From the NCBI GenBank assembly GCA_019400425.1, contig JAFREE010000001.1, positions 558,001 through 622,000 of the forward strand: a stretch of DNA of 64,000 nt, read 5' to 3'. The position numbers and the translations under genes were made by a program. This document shows positions 22,259 to 36,087 of the stretch, piece by piece (positions within the stretch are counted from its first letter, which is position 1; every line of letters begins with the position of its first letter). Below the pieces are notes generated by a model. That model searched no databases and was not told the DNA's origin. It worked only from the letters and a program-made list of their open reading frames with translations. This DNA comes from Hymenochaete sp. R1 (taxonomy: Eukaryota > Basidiomycota > Agaricomycetes > Hymenochaetales > Hymenochaetaceae).

Positions 22259-24811
22259 TCAAGAATCGTTAGTAGTCTTTTTCCGCCACCTATCTCGAAT
22301 ACTGAGCTTCCGAGGCCGCAACTCCTTCTCCTGCGCGCGAGCTGAAGGAGGGCCATTGTGTGTCTTCCGAGCCTTTGACCTCGAGAAGATTTTACGGATT
22401 CCTGTAAGATTCTGATCTTTATCTGCTGCTTCGGATTCACGGAGTTGAGCATGAAGCTGTGCTGCCTCCTCTGCAACGATTGCCTTTACAATGGGAGACA
22501 ACGACGATGATCCTAGCTGTTGAGAGGGTTGGTTGCTGTCGCGTTTGTTAGACTTTTCAAGCTTGGACTTGTTCTTGGGCGAGCTGGCTCTGCTACGATC
22601 GGTAACCGCGCCCTCTGCTTCTGCGTCCTCTGTATTGTCCGCGACATTCACAAGTACCCAGCCATCGTTACGCGTAGGCGAGCTCGTAGATGTACCCGAC
22701 TGGCGGTGCTGCTCGTGTTCGGATTCCTTCCCTTCTCTCTTGGAGTTGGAGGTAGGAGTCATGCCATATAGAGCAACTTCGCTCTTTCGAATTTCCCCCG
22801 ATACAGGCGACGCATGACGCTCGGCGTCAACTTCCTTCCTCTCAGGCGAGCGTTGACGATCAACAGAGCTTCCTTGAATGCTGCGAGGGGAAGGGGGACC
22901 AAACTGATCTTCAGGTTTCTCTTCGATTGGGGTCGGTTGCCATGCACCAGGAAATTTCGGGGTAGGTGACGGTATGAGGGCTCTGTCTACTGTCGGCGAG
23001 TGAAGGTTCCGCTCTGGTCCTTGTATGATATGGAACGGCGCAGACAGTTTGTCTTTCTCCCCGTCTGGACCCGTCCATGCGATAGGGATCTCATATGAAT
23101 GGCTTGTCGAGCTGGAAAATGCTGAGTCCCTGAATACCGTGGGCCCAAGAATAGGCATCGTGGATTCAGTGCGTGCCTCTGACGTCACACGGTCGCCCAC
23201 ATTTTGTGGGACATCATTTGGAGCATCCCGAGGTGTGAGCTGGCGAGATGACGGCCGCGAATCAGTGCTAGAGTCGCCAAGGAAAGAAGAGCGTGGAGGC
23301 CTGTAGTCCACATCCAATTCAGGAGTAGACATGCTTCGAGGACGTCGCTCCGAAGAACCCGTCGTTTCGTAGAAAAGGTCCCCTGTCTTCACGCGACTCT
23401 TATCTTGCGCCCGATCGAAACGGACTGGAGCCTCGTATGGCGAACGAAGCGCGTTGGGAGAGGGCGTACGTGCGTTGCGTCCAGATTGACCCCTGAAGAA
23501 TCGCTCTCGTGTCGCTGCGCCAATGCCCGTCATGTCTACGCTTCCTATGGTCGATAGCTTCTGCCTTCGTATGGGAAATTCCTCTGAAGACCGCCTGTAC
23601 GCTGAGTTGTCGGGCGGCGTCCCAGATTGTTGTCGCGGAGAGCCCCTCTTTCGCAGCAAAGAGGCAGCGCGATTGACGGATGCAGAGCGAGTGATAGCAG
23701 CGCCTGGTTCTGTTGCCGAACGAGTATGCCCCACCGTGTGAGAGGATTCCTGCAAATTTACCGGCATGATCCCGCTTTGACCCACAATCGCATCTGCCGA
23801 ATGGTTGACATAGGGAGAGGGACTACGTCCATAAATGTCCAGATTATTCTTAGAACTTGATACGGGAACACCAGTTGTCAAGTCCAAATTCGAACCAATT
23901 GTGTTTTGCTCCGATGATGGTTCCAAAGGCGATCCAGTGAATATCCATAGGTCCTTCACCCTGGAATGGCTGCCACTCAAAGACAGCGACGTAAGAAGCG
24001 AGAAAGCGTAGCGATCTAACGCGTTAAGTAGACCCAGAATATGTTGAAGAGAATCTGAAGCGAAATTATCTTCTTGAAACCCTGCGAAAAGGACGTAAAT
24101 CTAACGAAATATTGAAGAATGAGCAGAATTTCTCGCTCACACTTATAGCCCTTCAGGCGGAATTCGAAGCACTTATCCGATACTTTCTTCTCCGAAACAA
24201 CGCCTCGTGGCCATGCTGAGCGTGCAGCTTGCAAGATAGCCGGGCTGGAATTCAGGGGTGGATTGACCACACGCAAGACCGTTGAAGAGGGAAACGAAAG
24301 AGCAAATGGAACACGTGTGGCTTCATAGGAAGATAGCGTAGATGGTTTCGAAAACGCGATGGAAACACGTTCTGAGGCAATGGCAATGTTTAGTGACTCG
24401 AGGGCCTTGGTATCAAAGCTGGCACATACCTGATTGCTCCCTTCCATAGTCAATTGTAGACAAAAATCTATGCCCATGCTGAAAAATGACGGCCAGAATT
24501 TGAACAAAGAGCTTCTCCGACTCGACGCTCTTGCTCTTTGCCCAGGGTTTGCCATCGAGTCTAAACTCGATTAGGTTGAGACGAGGCTCCTCATGGACGC
24601 TTTGAAGAGAGTTCAGTGACTCGAAGAAAGCTCTGAGAGCAGCGATGACGGGTTGTGAGAAAGAGGTCAGACGGACGGATCCGATGTTTGCGATCGATAG
24701 AAGGGAAAAAGTGGAGGAGACATGACTTTCTCGAACGAACTCCCGTCTAGGTATGAATCCAGAATCAGGAGGGGAGACCGTTGAGAGCACTGACGAATTC
24801 GCTTGAAGCAT
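22259..24811 (-). CDS. conserved fungal protein of unknown function
   Basis: Exons 24430-24811, 24141-24371 and 22259-24081 on the minus strand join in phase (introns 58 and 59 nt) to 811 aa. The first 240 residues look folded: an N-terminal block with LNLIEFRLDGKPWAKSK, a hydrophobic middle segment (VPFALSFPSSTVLRVVNPPL), and then FRLKGYKWFQEDNFASDS running into HILGLLNALDRYAFSLLTSL. The remaining 570 residues are S/P/R/E-rich and likely disordered, with many SP and RSxS sites, and the end is basic (RKLSIRDRWRKKT). The folded part resembles conserved mushroom proteins I cannot name, so no function is assigned. The gene is head-to-head with ITC1, 401 bp between start codons. Confidence 0.82.
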
Positions 24812-25212
24812 CGCCGCAGAGTGCAGGCGACGATGTCAACGACAGAGCTAGTGGTGCTTCTAGTGACGGTGATGGGGATCAAACGAGAGAAGGAAAGAGA
24901 GAGAGGAAGAAGAGGAACTCCAACGAAATTAAGAGCAAGCCAAAGCTACCGTCATTCATTAACACAACTCCCCCTTGTTTACCATTTATATCCGAGCGTC
25001 GATCTACACAAGCTGTGTCGATCTCTGGCTCGAAACGACTTACCCAAGCTTAGTTTACATAACTTATCCCGCTGGGACGCGCCGTCCGGGTTGTGAACAC
25101 CCTGGGTATTCTATTCGACAGGGAAATGGCCTACCGTTGCTTGCTCGTTTTCTAACCGCCACTGCTTCCTCCTCCTCTCAACGTCGTCTCTTTTCCCTCC
25201 CCTACCTCACCC
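24812..25212. promoter_or_regulatory. bidirectional promoter, unknown gene / ITC1
   Basis: 401 bp between divergent start codons. It is G/A-rich on the + strand near the left gene and C/T-rich near the right gene, the usual polarity of sense-strand CT-rich starts on both sides. Confidence 0.5.
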
Positions 25213-28200
25213 ATGCCAAGCTGCAGACGGAAGCATGTCGTTCTTACCGAGCCTTCCCCCGAGCTCCTCGAAGCCGCGAAACATGACGCGCATCGAGAGG
25301 TCTACTTGCTTGCTCAGACAGGCGAGATCTTTGAATCATACGAGTAGGTCCTCTGACGCGTACAAATGCGCAATAAACACGTCTCTAATGCCTTGTTATT
25401 TCTCTGCCAGGGCGTATGCAGCACGAATGAGCTTTTACAAGTCCAAGCAATTCCAGTGTGATGTAACGGGTAGAAGTGGCCTTGACTACTTCGAAGCACT
25501 TGAAAGCGAAGAACACGAAGCTCGGACACTCCACTCCCGATTCCCAGCCCCACTAAAAGCAGCCGTTCTTCGTTCTGTTCAATGGCGTGCGTTCAACTTA
25601 TCTCCTCTGCCGCCACCTCTTGCTAACGACACTCGTTCCGCACGAAAGGTGTCGTTGGACGACTGGATCACCTCGTGGAGGAGGTTCATGACAGATACCA
25701 AGATAGATATTTTGAAGGCGAAAGTAAGAGTGCCCCTAGTACTCCAAAGCTCGCGCTGATAATATGCATTCGTATCGCAGATGTTGTGGTCGATATAGAG
25801 GGCCACAGATATGCTGCTCGCATTGATAAAGTTCGGTTCAAACCTGTTGTGAGGCGCGCAATGCTCAAAAAACAGAGAAAAGCAGACAACGGAGATTCCT
25901 CTGATGAGCTCTCCGACTCCGATGAGTCACTGTGCGAAAACGACACAGGATTGCCTCTTCATATTGCTGGCAGCGACATGAACCTATCCTTACCAGAGAG
26001 CATACGCTTGGACAATCCAAAGGATTATGCCTATACCGTAGAGATACTTGAAGAAGAAGAGTCCTCGGACGTCGAGCAACCTTTGTCGCCTTCGATGCCA
26101 AGAAGAGAAAGCGACCGAGTCAAAGCAAAAAAAGAAGAAGAGCATTACATTAATCAACAGCAAAGCCCCACTCCATCGGATATGGCGGGCAAAAAAATTG
26201 AAATTGGTGTTCAAAATATGTCGTATGCATGTTCCACAAATTATGAGTGAATAATGCTCACAGTTTGATCGTAGTCGAGACAGACTTGTCTTTTCTAAAT
26301 CGTTGTTGCGACGCTTCCTCCGGGAGTGCCTAGACCGCGAATCTTCTCTAGCATCTCCTTGGATCGTCAGGCCAGTTATAGCCCGTCGCTACAACATTCC
26401 GACAGAGATGCCAGACAGAATCAAAGCTGAAGTCGAGAAAGTCCGAAAAGACGAAATCGACAAGCGCAAGAAAGTCTGGGAAGAAAAAGAAGCACAGGCT
26501 GAGAGGGAAGGTCGATTGACGAAAAAGATGATCAAGGAAAGGGAACGAGAAGCAAAAGGTCAGCTCCACCCTTCTTCAAAGTTCTTGTTTTTGACTCTTT
26601 TCGTAAGCCGCAGCAAAAGCTGCGGAAGCTGCTGCGCGTCAGCAAGAAGCCGAGGAAAAGGCAGCTCTAGCAGCTAAGAACAAAGCAGAGAAACAAGCCG
26701 CGGACAAATTAGCTAAAGAACTAGCTGAACGTCTAGCTGAAGAAGAGAAAGCAAAGAAAAAAGCCATAAGATATCCGACCGAAGACCTGAATGTTCAAAT
26801 AACCGACCGTGACAAGAAGGCGGGAATGAAAACAAAGAGACCTATTCCGAGTCGTTCTCCGGAGAAGCTTCCCTTCAACGAAATTCGAGGAACTTTTGAC
26901 GCTTTTCTCACAGTCTGGAATTTTTTGCTTTGCTTTGGGTAAGTTCCATATGCGATACAATTTCAGGCGACTCATTGCTTTTTAACAGCCAGCCTTTGCA
27001 CCTTTCATCTTTCACACTCGATGAATTCGAGCATGCGATTCGACACAGTCTCAGTGATACACCATGCACACTGCTTGCTGAAATTCACAGCGTATTAATC
27101 TATCATTTACGATCCGTGCCATTCACTCGTCACTCTGCAGTGCTTTCTTTGCTTGAATCAAAGCGTTCGCAAATGGAAGTTGATGGATCGAGTGAGCTAT
27201 CGATAGACTTACTCACCGAAGCCCTTGCGGACGTTGGCAACAACTGGGAACGAGTTCCGCTTAAGTCCTCTGATGGTCGAATTGGTTGGCAGGATGCGTT
27301 GATTGGGTGTTTGAAAGACGTGGGTTATTTAATCGCTCATACTGTCTGTGCGTCATACTGATTCCGAACACCAGCATGCTACTCTGCCTGGATTTCCAGA
27401 CATGCGGTCAATTCTTCAGAAACTAATGTTCGATTGGCCGGAAGAAAAGTCATCTGAAGAAAGGCCCTACCTCCCCGACTCGTCCCCTCTTTCGTCTCCC
27501 ACTCAACCAAATGGACCCACTCTTGCTGACCCAGCGGACCGATACTACGCATTGGCTCCGAGTGATCGAATAGCAATTCTCAAGTTTATGTGCGATACGG
27601 CTATGTCCAGCAAACAGTTGCACAATCATCTTGATGGTTGTGAGGAGCAATTGACGGCGTTGCGGAAAGAAAGAATCGAAGTGAATAGGGCAAAGAAACA
27701 GCTGTAAGCCTATCGGAACAGACTCAAAATCTATATCGAGCTCATTTCTCGACAGAATCGAACAAATGAACGCCCTTCTAGCTGAGAAAGAGGATGGTGA
27801 GAAGAAGAAAGAAGAAATAGATGACGCGGCAGCTTCTGTAGAAGCTAGCGATGTAGAATCTGAAAATGCCATGGGCTCGGAAGATACATCGGAGACTGGG
27901 TCGGCGATAGGTCGTCGAGCCAACTCCACTCAACGTCAACAAGCATTGCGTATCAAAGCTCAGCAGACACAAATGCTAGCCAAGCAAAGAGAGCTTGAAC
28001 GCCAAAAACTTGCCGACCGCAAGCAGGCTCTTGCGGAACATCGCCGGTTAGACGAGGAAGTAGGAAAGCTGGAACGACGATTGGAGGGCATCGAGCGAGA
28101 TTTCCGCAAAGTGCAAGGCATCGTCAGACTGAAGCCGCTGGGGAAAGATCGGTTCCACAATCGCGTTTGGTGGTTCGATGGATGCGGTACATCGTGCTTA

Positions 28201-28734
28201 ATCGGCGTCGGCGGTGCTGTTCAGTACGCGACGGGAAGGCTATTTATTCAAGGGCCCAGCTCTGTCGATAAGGAACTGATGGAGCGAAAAGCAGACGTCG
28301 ACGTGGAGGAGCGAAGGCGAGAAGAAGAAGGCGAAGATGGACGACTCGGTGTCGACGAATGGGCCGTCTACGACAATATTGAGGAGGTACCGCTTTTTCT
28401 CTTCTCGCGTGTAATCTGCTGGCTTTATTGACTGCGCCCTCTTTATAGATAGATGAGTTTGTTGCTTGGTTGAATCCGAAGGGCGTTCGCGAGCTCGCTT
28501 TAAAGAACGCCCTCACCAAGTGGTGGGATCTTCTTGCTCCAGGTGTAAGGAAACGAACTGCTGTAAGTCTCGATTATACGTTGTATTGCATTTGCTCAAG
28601 CTAGATTTTAGGATTTGAGCTCGAGTACAAGCAAACCACCAGAAACGCGGCGGAGCCAAAGAGCAAAGAGTGCAGTCTCGGACCTCGCTAAAGAATCTTA
28701 CATGCAATGGACGAACCGTAAGGCCATGAACTAG
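25213..28734 (+). CDS. ITC1: ISWI chromatin-remodelling subunit, ITC1/ACF1 (WAC-DDT-WHIM) family
   Basis: Accessory subunit expected to partner an ISWI ATPase in nucleosome spacing and repression. Eleven exons: 25213-25343, 25411-25586, 25649-25723, 25781-26222, 26275-26558, 26614-26938, 26989-27319, 27375-27703, 27756-28386, 28449-28562 and 28612-28734, all in phase, 986 aa. The WAC domain occupies about residues 18-125 (start MPSCRRKHVVLTEPSPELLE, then VHDRYQDRYFEGE). After an acidic linker come RDRLVFSKSLLRRFLREC and a charged coiled coil. The DDT domain is near 455-520 (FDAFLTVWNFLLCFG joined to QPLHLSSFTLDEF). The WHIM signature KPLGKDRFHNRVWWFDG is near residue 820. No PHD finger or bromodomain follows, so the layout is that of yeast Itc1 rather than animal ACF1/BAZ proteins. 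Introns are 49-67 nt. Confidence 0.93.
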
Positions 28735-29199
28735 AGCCTTTCCATCATTTTGTACCATAAAGCTTTCTGTTATTGCTGTCTCTCTCTCTTTCTCTCTCTC
28801 TTCATTTTCTTTCTTTCTTGTGCTGTATTCCTGTCTTCCGTATTGTTATTTCGGAGTTCAACTTCGCCTTTTACGTTCATAGAATCTGGTTTTGCTTATA
28901 TGTAATATCATAAAAAGGGTGCTTCAATCCTTGTTATCCAGTAATGTAGATGCCAACTTGGTGCTGTAATTTGTCCTCCGTAAAAGAGGGAGCAAGGATG
29001 TAGTGATGGACTATCGCCGCAGAAGGCTCGGAGCTCGGAAGAAGCATCTCATTCGGTCCGGTGAAAGTCTTTTCTAGAATCTCGTTCTCCTCTCGCTCCC
29101 CCTATTACTAGACTGCCCTTATTGTATGATACCCTTTCACGCAATCTAATCTCTTCGCCTTTCTTTCTCCTTGACTTTTCATTGTATACACTAGTCGTC
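28735..29199. other. intergenic region ITC1 to AVT transporter
   Basis: 465 bp holding the ITC1 3' UTR with its CT microsatellite and the promoter of the transporter. The last 110 bases are C/T-rich. An in-frame ATG at 29,122 precedes the chosen ATG at 29,200. Confidence 0.5.
28777..28803 (+). repeat. CT microsatellite in ITC1 3' region
   Basis: Near-perfect (TC)n tract interrupted once by TTT, just after the ITC1 stop at 28,734. It probably lies in the 3' UTR. Confidence 0.7.
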
Positions 29200-31576
29200 A
29201 TGCCCTACAACTCGCCTACATTCAACCCTGCGGAACCTTCGTCCTTCGTGCCTTCGTCATGGTCCAGCTCTTTTGGTGTCTCAGAAGCTATAGCTTCCTA
29301 TCGGCGTTCACAGGTCATCATTACTGGCCAGAACGTCGCAAGCTCTGTAGAAGCGGATAACAGACCTGCCGTATTAGACGAAGAGGTATGCGAGAGATAT
29401 AGCGAAGGTGAGGGCGAAGAAGAGGAGGAGCTGGTAGAGGACGATCTTGAGACTCCCGTACCTCGAGACGACCCGTCATTTGGCGACCTTCAATGGGACG
29501 ACGGTGTGGAAGAAACCCTCTTATCGCACACGGAACATTCTCCTCTCCTGAAAAAGGCGTCAAGAACTTCAGTACATACGCAACGACCATACACTTTACC
29601 CCAACCAGGCCTGAGCGAGGCAAGCTCGGAATCGTTACATATTCCTTATGATACCGTCACGAATCTCAGGAGAAAGTCATCTACCTCTACACGTAGCGAA
29701 AAGGCTCCTCCAGCTGGAAGAAGTACTTTTGGCCAAACCGTGAGTTCTCATTGAATCATCTGTCGGCGGCCTTGTCCTTGACGCAACCTGTTTTCATAGC
29801 TTTTCAACTCGATAGCTATATTACTTGGCTTTGGTATGCTATCTGAGCCATTGGCATTTGCGTACGCTGGCTGGATAGGAGGCTTTGCCTTAATCATTTT
29901 CTACGGGTTTATAACCTGCTATACGTATGTTATGCTTATTTTACCGCGCATATACTGTATACTAGATCTGACATGCTCGCGTTCTATAGAGCAAAGATTT
30001 TGGCATGCATAATGGCAGACGACCCCCAGATCCGGACGTATGCCGATATCGGAAATAAAGCATTTGGGCATAGATCCCGCTTCCTAACGTCTACACTTTT
30101 TTGCTTGGAATTGTTTGCTGTCAGGTAAGCAAATAGCTTACTGCAAGTTGCGTCTCGACTAATCTGCTTTCAACATTGTCAGCGTCGTACTCGTGACGCT
30201 CTTCGGAGACTCACTACACTCCGTTGCATCAAAATATTCCTCGGAGACTTACAAGATCATTGGCCTTGCGATGTGAGCCTCTATTCAAACTCTTTTCTCT
30301 ACGGTAAACCCGACGCACTCGTTTCTTACAACCCATGTAGCTTGATACCATCTGTTTTCTGTCCTCTGACCCTACTATCGTACACCTCCATCCTGGGTAT
30401 AATGTCAACTGTTCTCGTTGTTTTGGTTCTTCTCATCGACGGTTTCTCGAAGCCCGACGCTCCAGGGAGTTTAAGAAGTCCCGCCGAGACTAGCCTCTCG
30501 GTCGCAGGACCAGGCCAATTGGGAATTGCTTTTGGATTGTTCATGGCCGGAGTCAGTTTTTTTCTCCTTCATTCTACCATCGTGCCCCATACTCACGTAC
30601 GTACCTTAGCTGTCCGGGCATGCGGTACTCCCATCTCTAGCTAAAGATATGGTGGGTATCGATTACTATTCTCTATTCGCTTGTCGTAGCTGATCTATCT
30701 GCCCAGGCTAATCCTCGCGAATTCGATAAGATGATCAACATTGCTTTTGTAAGATTTCATTCGACAACGAGTAGTGAATACTTCTAACTATACAACCGAT
30801 CAAGGCCTTTGCAACCGTTACTTATGCCCTTATTGGCGCTTGTGGCTACCTCATGTAAGATCGGACTTACATCGAGGTCCATAAAGATTTCTTACCTTGA
30901 TATTTTATAAGGTTCGGCAGGGAAGTGAGCGACGAGGTGAGCACACCTTCTTGTCCGGGATCATCTGAGTTATTCAATGAGATGATCTCAGGTCAGTATA
31001 AACCTGCTCACAACTCCAGGGTATAACAAATTCTTGAACAAGCTAGTCGTTTGGTCACTTGTTATCATGCCTCTGTGAGTCTTACTACTTCATCATTTGA
31101 TTTCTCATTCTCATCAAGGATTTCATAAGTACAAAATTCGCTTTAACGACCCGACCTGTGAGTCAAGAATCGTAAATTTTTGCTTACGTGGCTCTGATCG
31201 TTGCTGCATGTAGGTGAATATCACGCTCGAGATCATACTTGGCCTCGAGTCAACGACCCACGCCCAGCTCCAAACAAATGGATCGGACACGCACATGGTG
31301 GCTGGCTCGAGAAGGAGCGCCGTTCTCAAGTCATTTCTCATTGTGATCGAGCGGTCTGCTTTTGCCTGCCTAGCAGTGGCCGTCTCCATCTTTATACCAG
31401 AGTTCAGTTCAATGATGGCATTCGTGGGCTCCTTTTCGGCTTTTGTATTGTGCGTTATAGGGCCTGTCTCCGCTAAGATGGCATTGACGAAGCGTTACGA
31501 GCTATACGATGTCGCACTGCTTCTTATAGCCATTGTAAGTGCAATCTGGGGGACGGTAGCTGCATTTGCTACATGA
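29200..31576 (+). CDS. AVT1: vacuolar-type amino-acid transporter, AAAP/AVT family
   Basis: Proton-coupled amino-acid transporter, expected in the vacuole membrane. Twelve exons: 29200-29739, 29800-29924, 29990-30124, 30183-30272, 30341-30551, 30610-30651, 30707-30748, 30805-30854, 30912-30936, 30992-31074, 31130-31157 and 31214-31576, all in phase, 577 aa. Residues 1-180 are acidic and soluble. The transport domain starts at LFNSIAILLGFGMLSEPLAF and has about ten membrane helices. The conserved SGHAVLPSLAKDM segment is encoded by the 42-nt exon 6. Exons 9 and 11 are 25 and 28 nt. An upstream in-frame ATG at 29,122 would add 26 residues; the later ATG was preferred because the extension overlaps the CT-rich presumed leader. 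The family is clear; AVT1 orthology specifically is inferred. Confidence 0.9.
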
Positions 31577-31642
31577 AGCATAAAAGTGTAGCAGTGTACA
31601 TTTACACGATCTAATACATCACCATTACATCAAAGAAAAACT

Positions 31643-32531
31643 TTAAGACGCCTTTGCTCCATGAGCAATGATTTTTGATAATTCTTTTCAAGTGTAAAAT
31701 CAGACCCCACGATGATAAAATATATACTAGAATAAAGCTTACGAGGAAGAGCGATATTCTCCCGGACGACGGTAGCCTCAATCTCGTTGTCTGGATTTGG
31801 GGGAATGAGCACGACGCTCCCATCGATTGTCCAGCCCAGCTTTGTAGCGTAGTTAACCAAGTCTGAACCTTTAAATCGAAAGGTCAGTCAATACTTCTGA
31901 AAAGAGGAGCTAACACATACCGCTGAGACTCAAATATGTACCTAACCGGTCAGTACTGATTTTCTTGAATGCGGATTGGACGGCTTTGACCGCCACAGTC
32001 CGAATGCTGTCTTCAAAACCTGTACATTCAACAGTGTAATTTTCGCGCAAGTTTTGGAGCTCGGGAGAGTTGAGCAGTTCCCAAAATTTTGGAAAACGGC
32101 ATTGGAGAAGAAGCTCGTGCAAAGTTGTTAAGCGAGGGAGGAGATCAGGCAGAGGGTCGGGTTCGTCAGAGTTTGGGGTGATAGGGCGTTCACCGAGGAG
32201 GGCGATGCAGAGGTTGAAATCTGGGAAGGGGACAGCGGTGAGGGCTTTGATGAGGACGTTTATGACAACATCTGGATTGTAAAGCGCTGGATTGAATTGA
32301 TACCTGGTTTCCCTGTAAGCGTTACAAGTGAATAAATGGGCATGGATATACGCACAATTTCAAGATGGCGAGGTTGGCGAGGCAATCGTATTGGTTATTC
32401 CTGATTTGAAGGTAGAGGTAGTCCTCGAGTATAGAGAAGTTGGATGGATTGTATCTGTCGACGCCTGATACGAGATTCTCAATTTCATCCGGCCTCGTCG
32501 ACGGTCGTGTCCATTCTGCTGTCGCGGTCAT
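31643..32531 (-). CDS. EIF3K: translation initiation factor eIF3 subunit K
   Basis: Peripheral subunit of the eIF3 complex that helps recruit mRNA to the 40S ribosome. Exons 32356-32531, 31921-32303, 31743-31868 and 31643-31683 join in phase to 241 aa, close to the usual 220-245 aa. The N-terminus RPDEIENLVSGVDRYNPSN and YDCLANLAILKLYQFNP are the conserved HAM-domain start. The winged-helix part includes LGTYLSLSGSDL and GWTIDGSVVLIPPN. The last 41-nt exon encodes QLSKIIAHGAKAS, a typical eIF3k ending; only the acceptor at 31,683/31,684 gives it. Head-to-head with the WDR5-like gene, 109 bp between start codons. Confidence 0.93.
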
Positions 32532-32640
32532 CGTGGTTTTTGGTCAAAATTCGCAAGGATCGAATGGACATGGCACGACATGCCGCATCGTTTGCCGGGA
32601 ATTGTATGCGCGTCTCGCCTCGCCCTTTTGTCCAACGACC
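32532..32640. promoter_or_regulatory. very short bidirectional promoter EIF3K / SWD3
   Basis: Only 109 bp separate the two divergent ATGs, so both 5' UTRs and the core promoter are packed into this segment or overlap. No TATA element is seen. Confidence 0.65.
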
Positions 32641-34088
<1,448 letters not shown>

Positions 34089-34323
34089 TCATTTTTTAAC
34101 AGCTTGCTTTCCTTGCTTTCCTCATGCATCTGTTACTTATTACCTGTATTTATTTATTATTTTCGAAATGATATGACTCGAATGTTTGTCTGGCACTGCA
34201 TAATAGGCGCTAGGCAACAAGTATAATCCGCGTGTGTGCTAGAAGGGTCTTGACAATTCCGTCACGGTGGCTGTTTGCACAGGCCTTGCAAAGGATGACT
34301 AATCGTGGGAACGTGTGACCATC

Positions 34324-34330
34324 TATATAA
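34324..34330 (+). promoter_or_regulatory. TATA box of the polyubiquitin gene
   Basis: TATATAA sits about 110 bp before the likely 5' UTR intron donor and 166 bp before the ATG. A clear TATA is rare among the promoters of this window and fits a strong, inducible gene. Confidence 0.7.
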
Positions 34331-34433
34331 GACACCTCTGGGCTTGCGTGGCGTCCTTATCTCTTGACCCTCAACCACCACTACGACTTGCTTTCACATT
34401 CAACCCATAACATACACTCAAAGACACTTTTCC

Positions 34434-35569
<1,136 letters not shown>

Positions 35570-36087
35570 ATGTCTCTTCATCTTTTGTTCTGCCGGTTAC
35601 TGTAGTCTAGTCGTTCTTTCATGTACCTTTGACACCACGAATCATTCTTTTTTAAACGTGCTCATGACAACTTAAGACTCGATCTATTTCGTGAACATAT
35701 CAAACATGACAGTATCAAGGTGCGTGTGTATCTTGTCTTTTTTATTCGGACGCGGCACCTGGACTTCACATTCTCAATGAGTAAAGCATCCCGTTACCCT
35801 TCCGATTGACCCGCATATAGTAGCGCCATTTCGAGACGAAATTAGGCAAGCTTTTTAAGCAACGTGTTTGGGGCCCCATTGTACTTGACTACTTATCGCT
35901 TTCATTCTCTTCCTCACAATGCATTGATATGCCCAGAGCTTGCACCCGCATCAGCTATTGACACTGTTTAATCTTTTACGAAGCAGATATACTCTAGTAT
36001 TAGTGTTGATAGGAAGAAGATAGGCTCGACTCAAGTACAGGAAACAAAACACGTCTACTCAAGATAACGAAGGCCGCCACGAGTCGC
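35570..36087. other. convergent 3' region, polyubiquitin / zinc-finger gene
   Basis: 518 bp between converging stops, A/T-rich with several T-runs. It is interpreted as two 3' UTRs. No gene or RNA structure is recognised. Confidence 0.5.

Noticed and set aside
22520..23860. Several + strand ORFs of 70-94 aa
   Set aside because: All lie antisense inside the long last exon of the 811-aa minus-strand gene.
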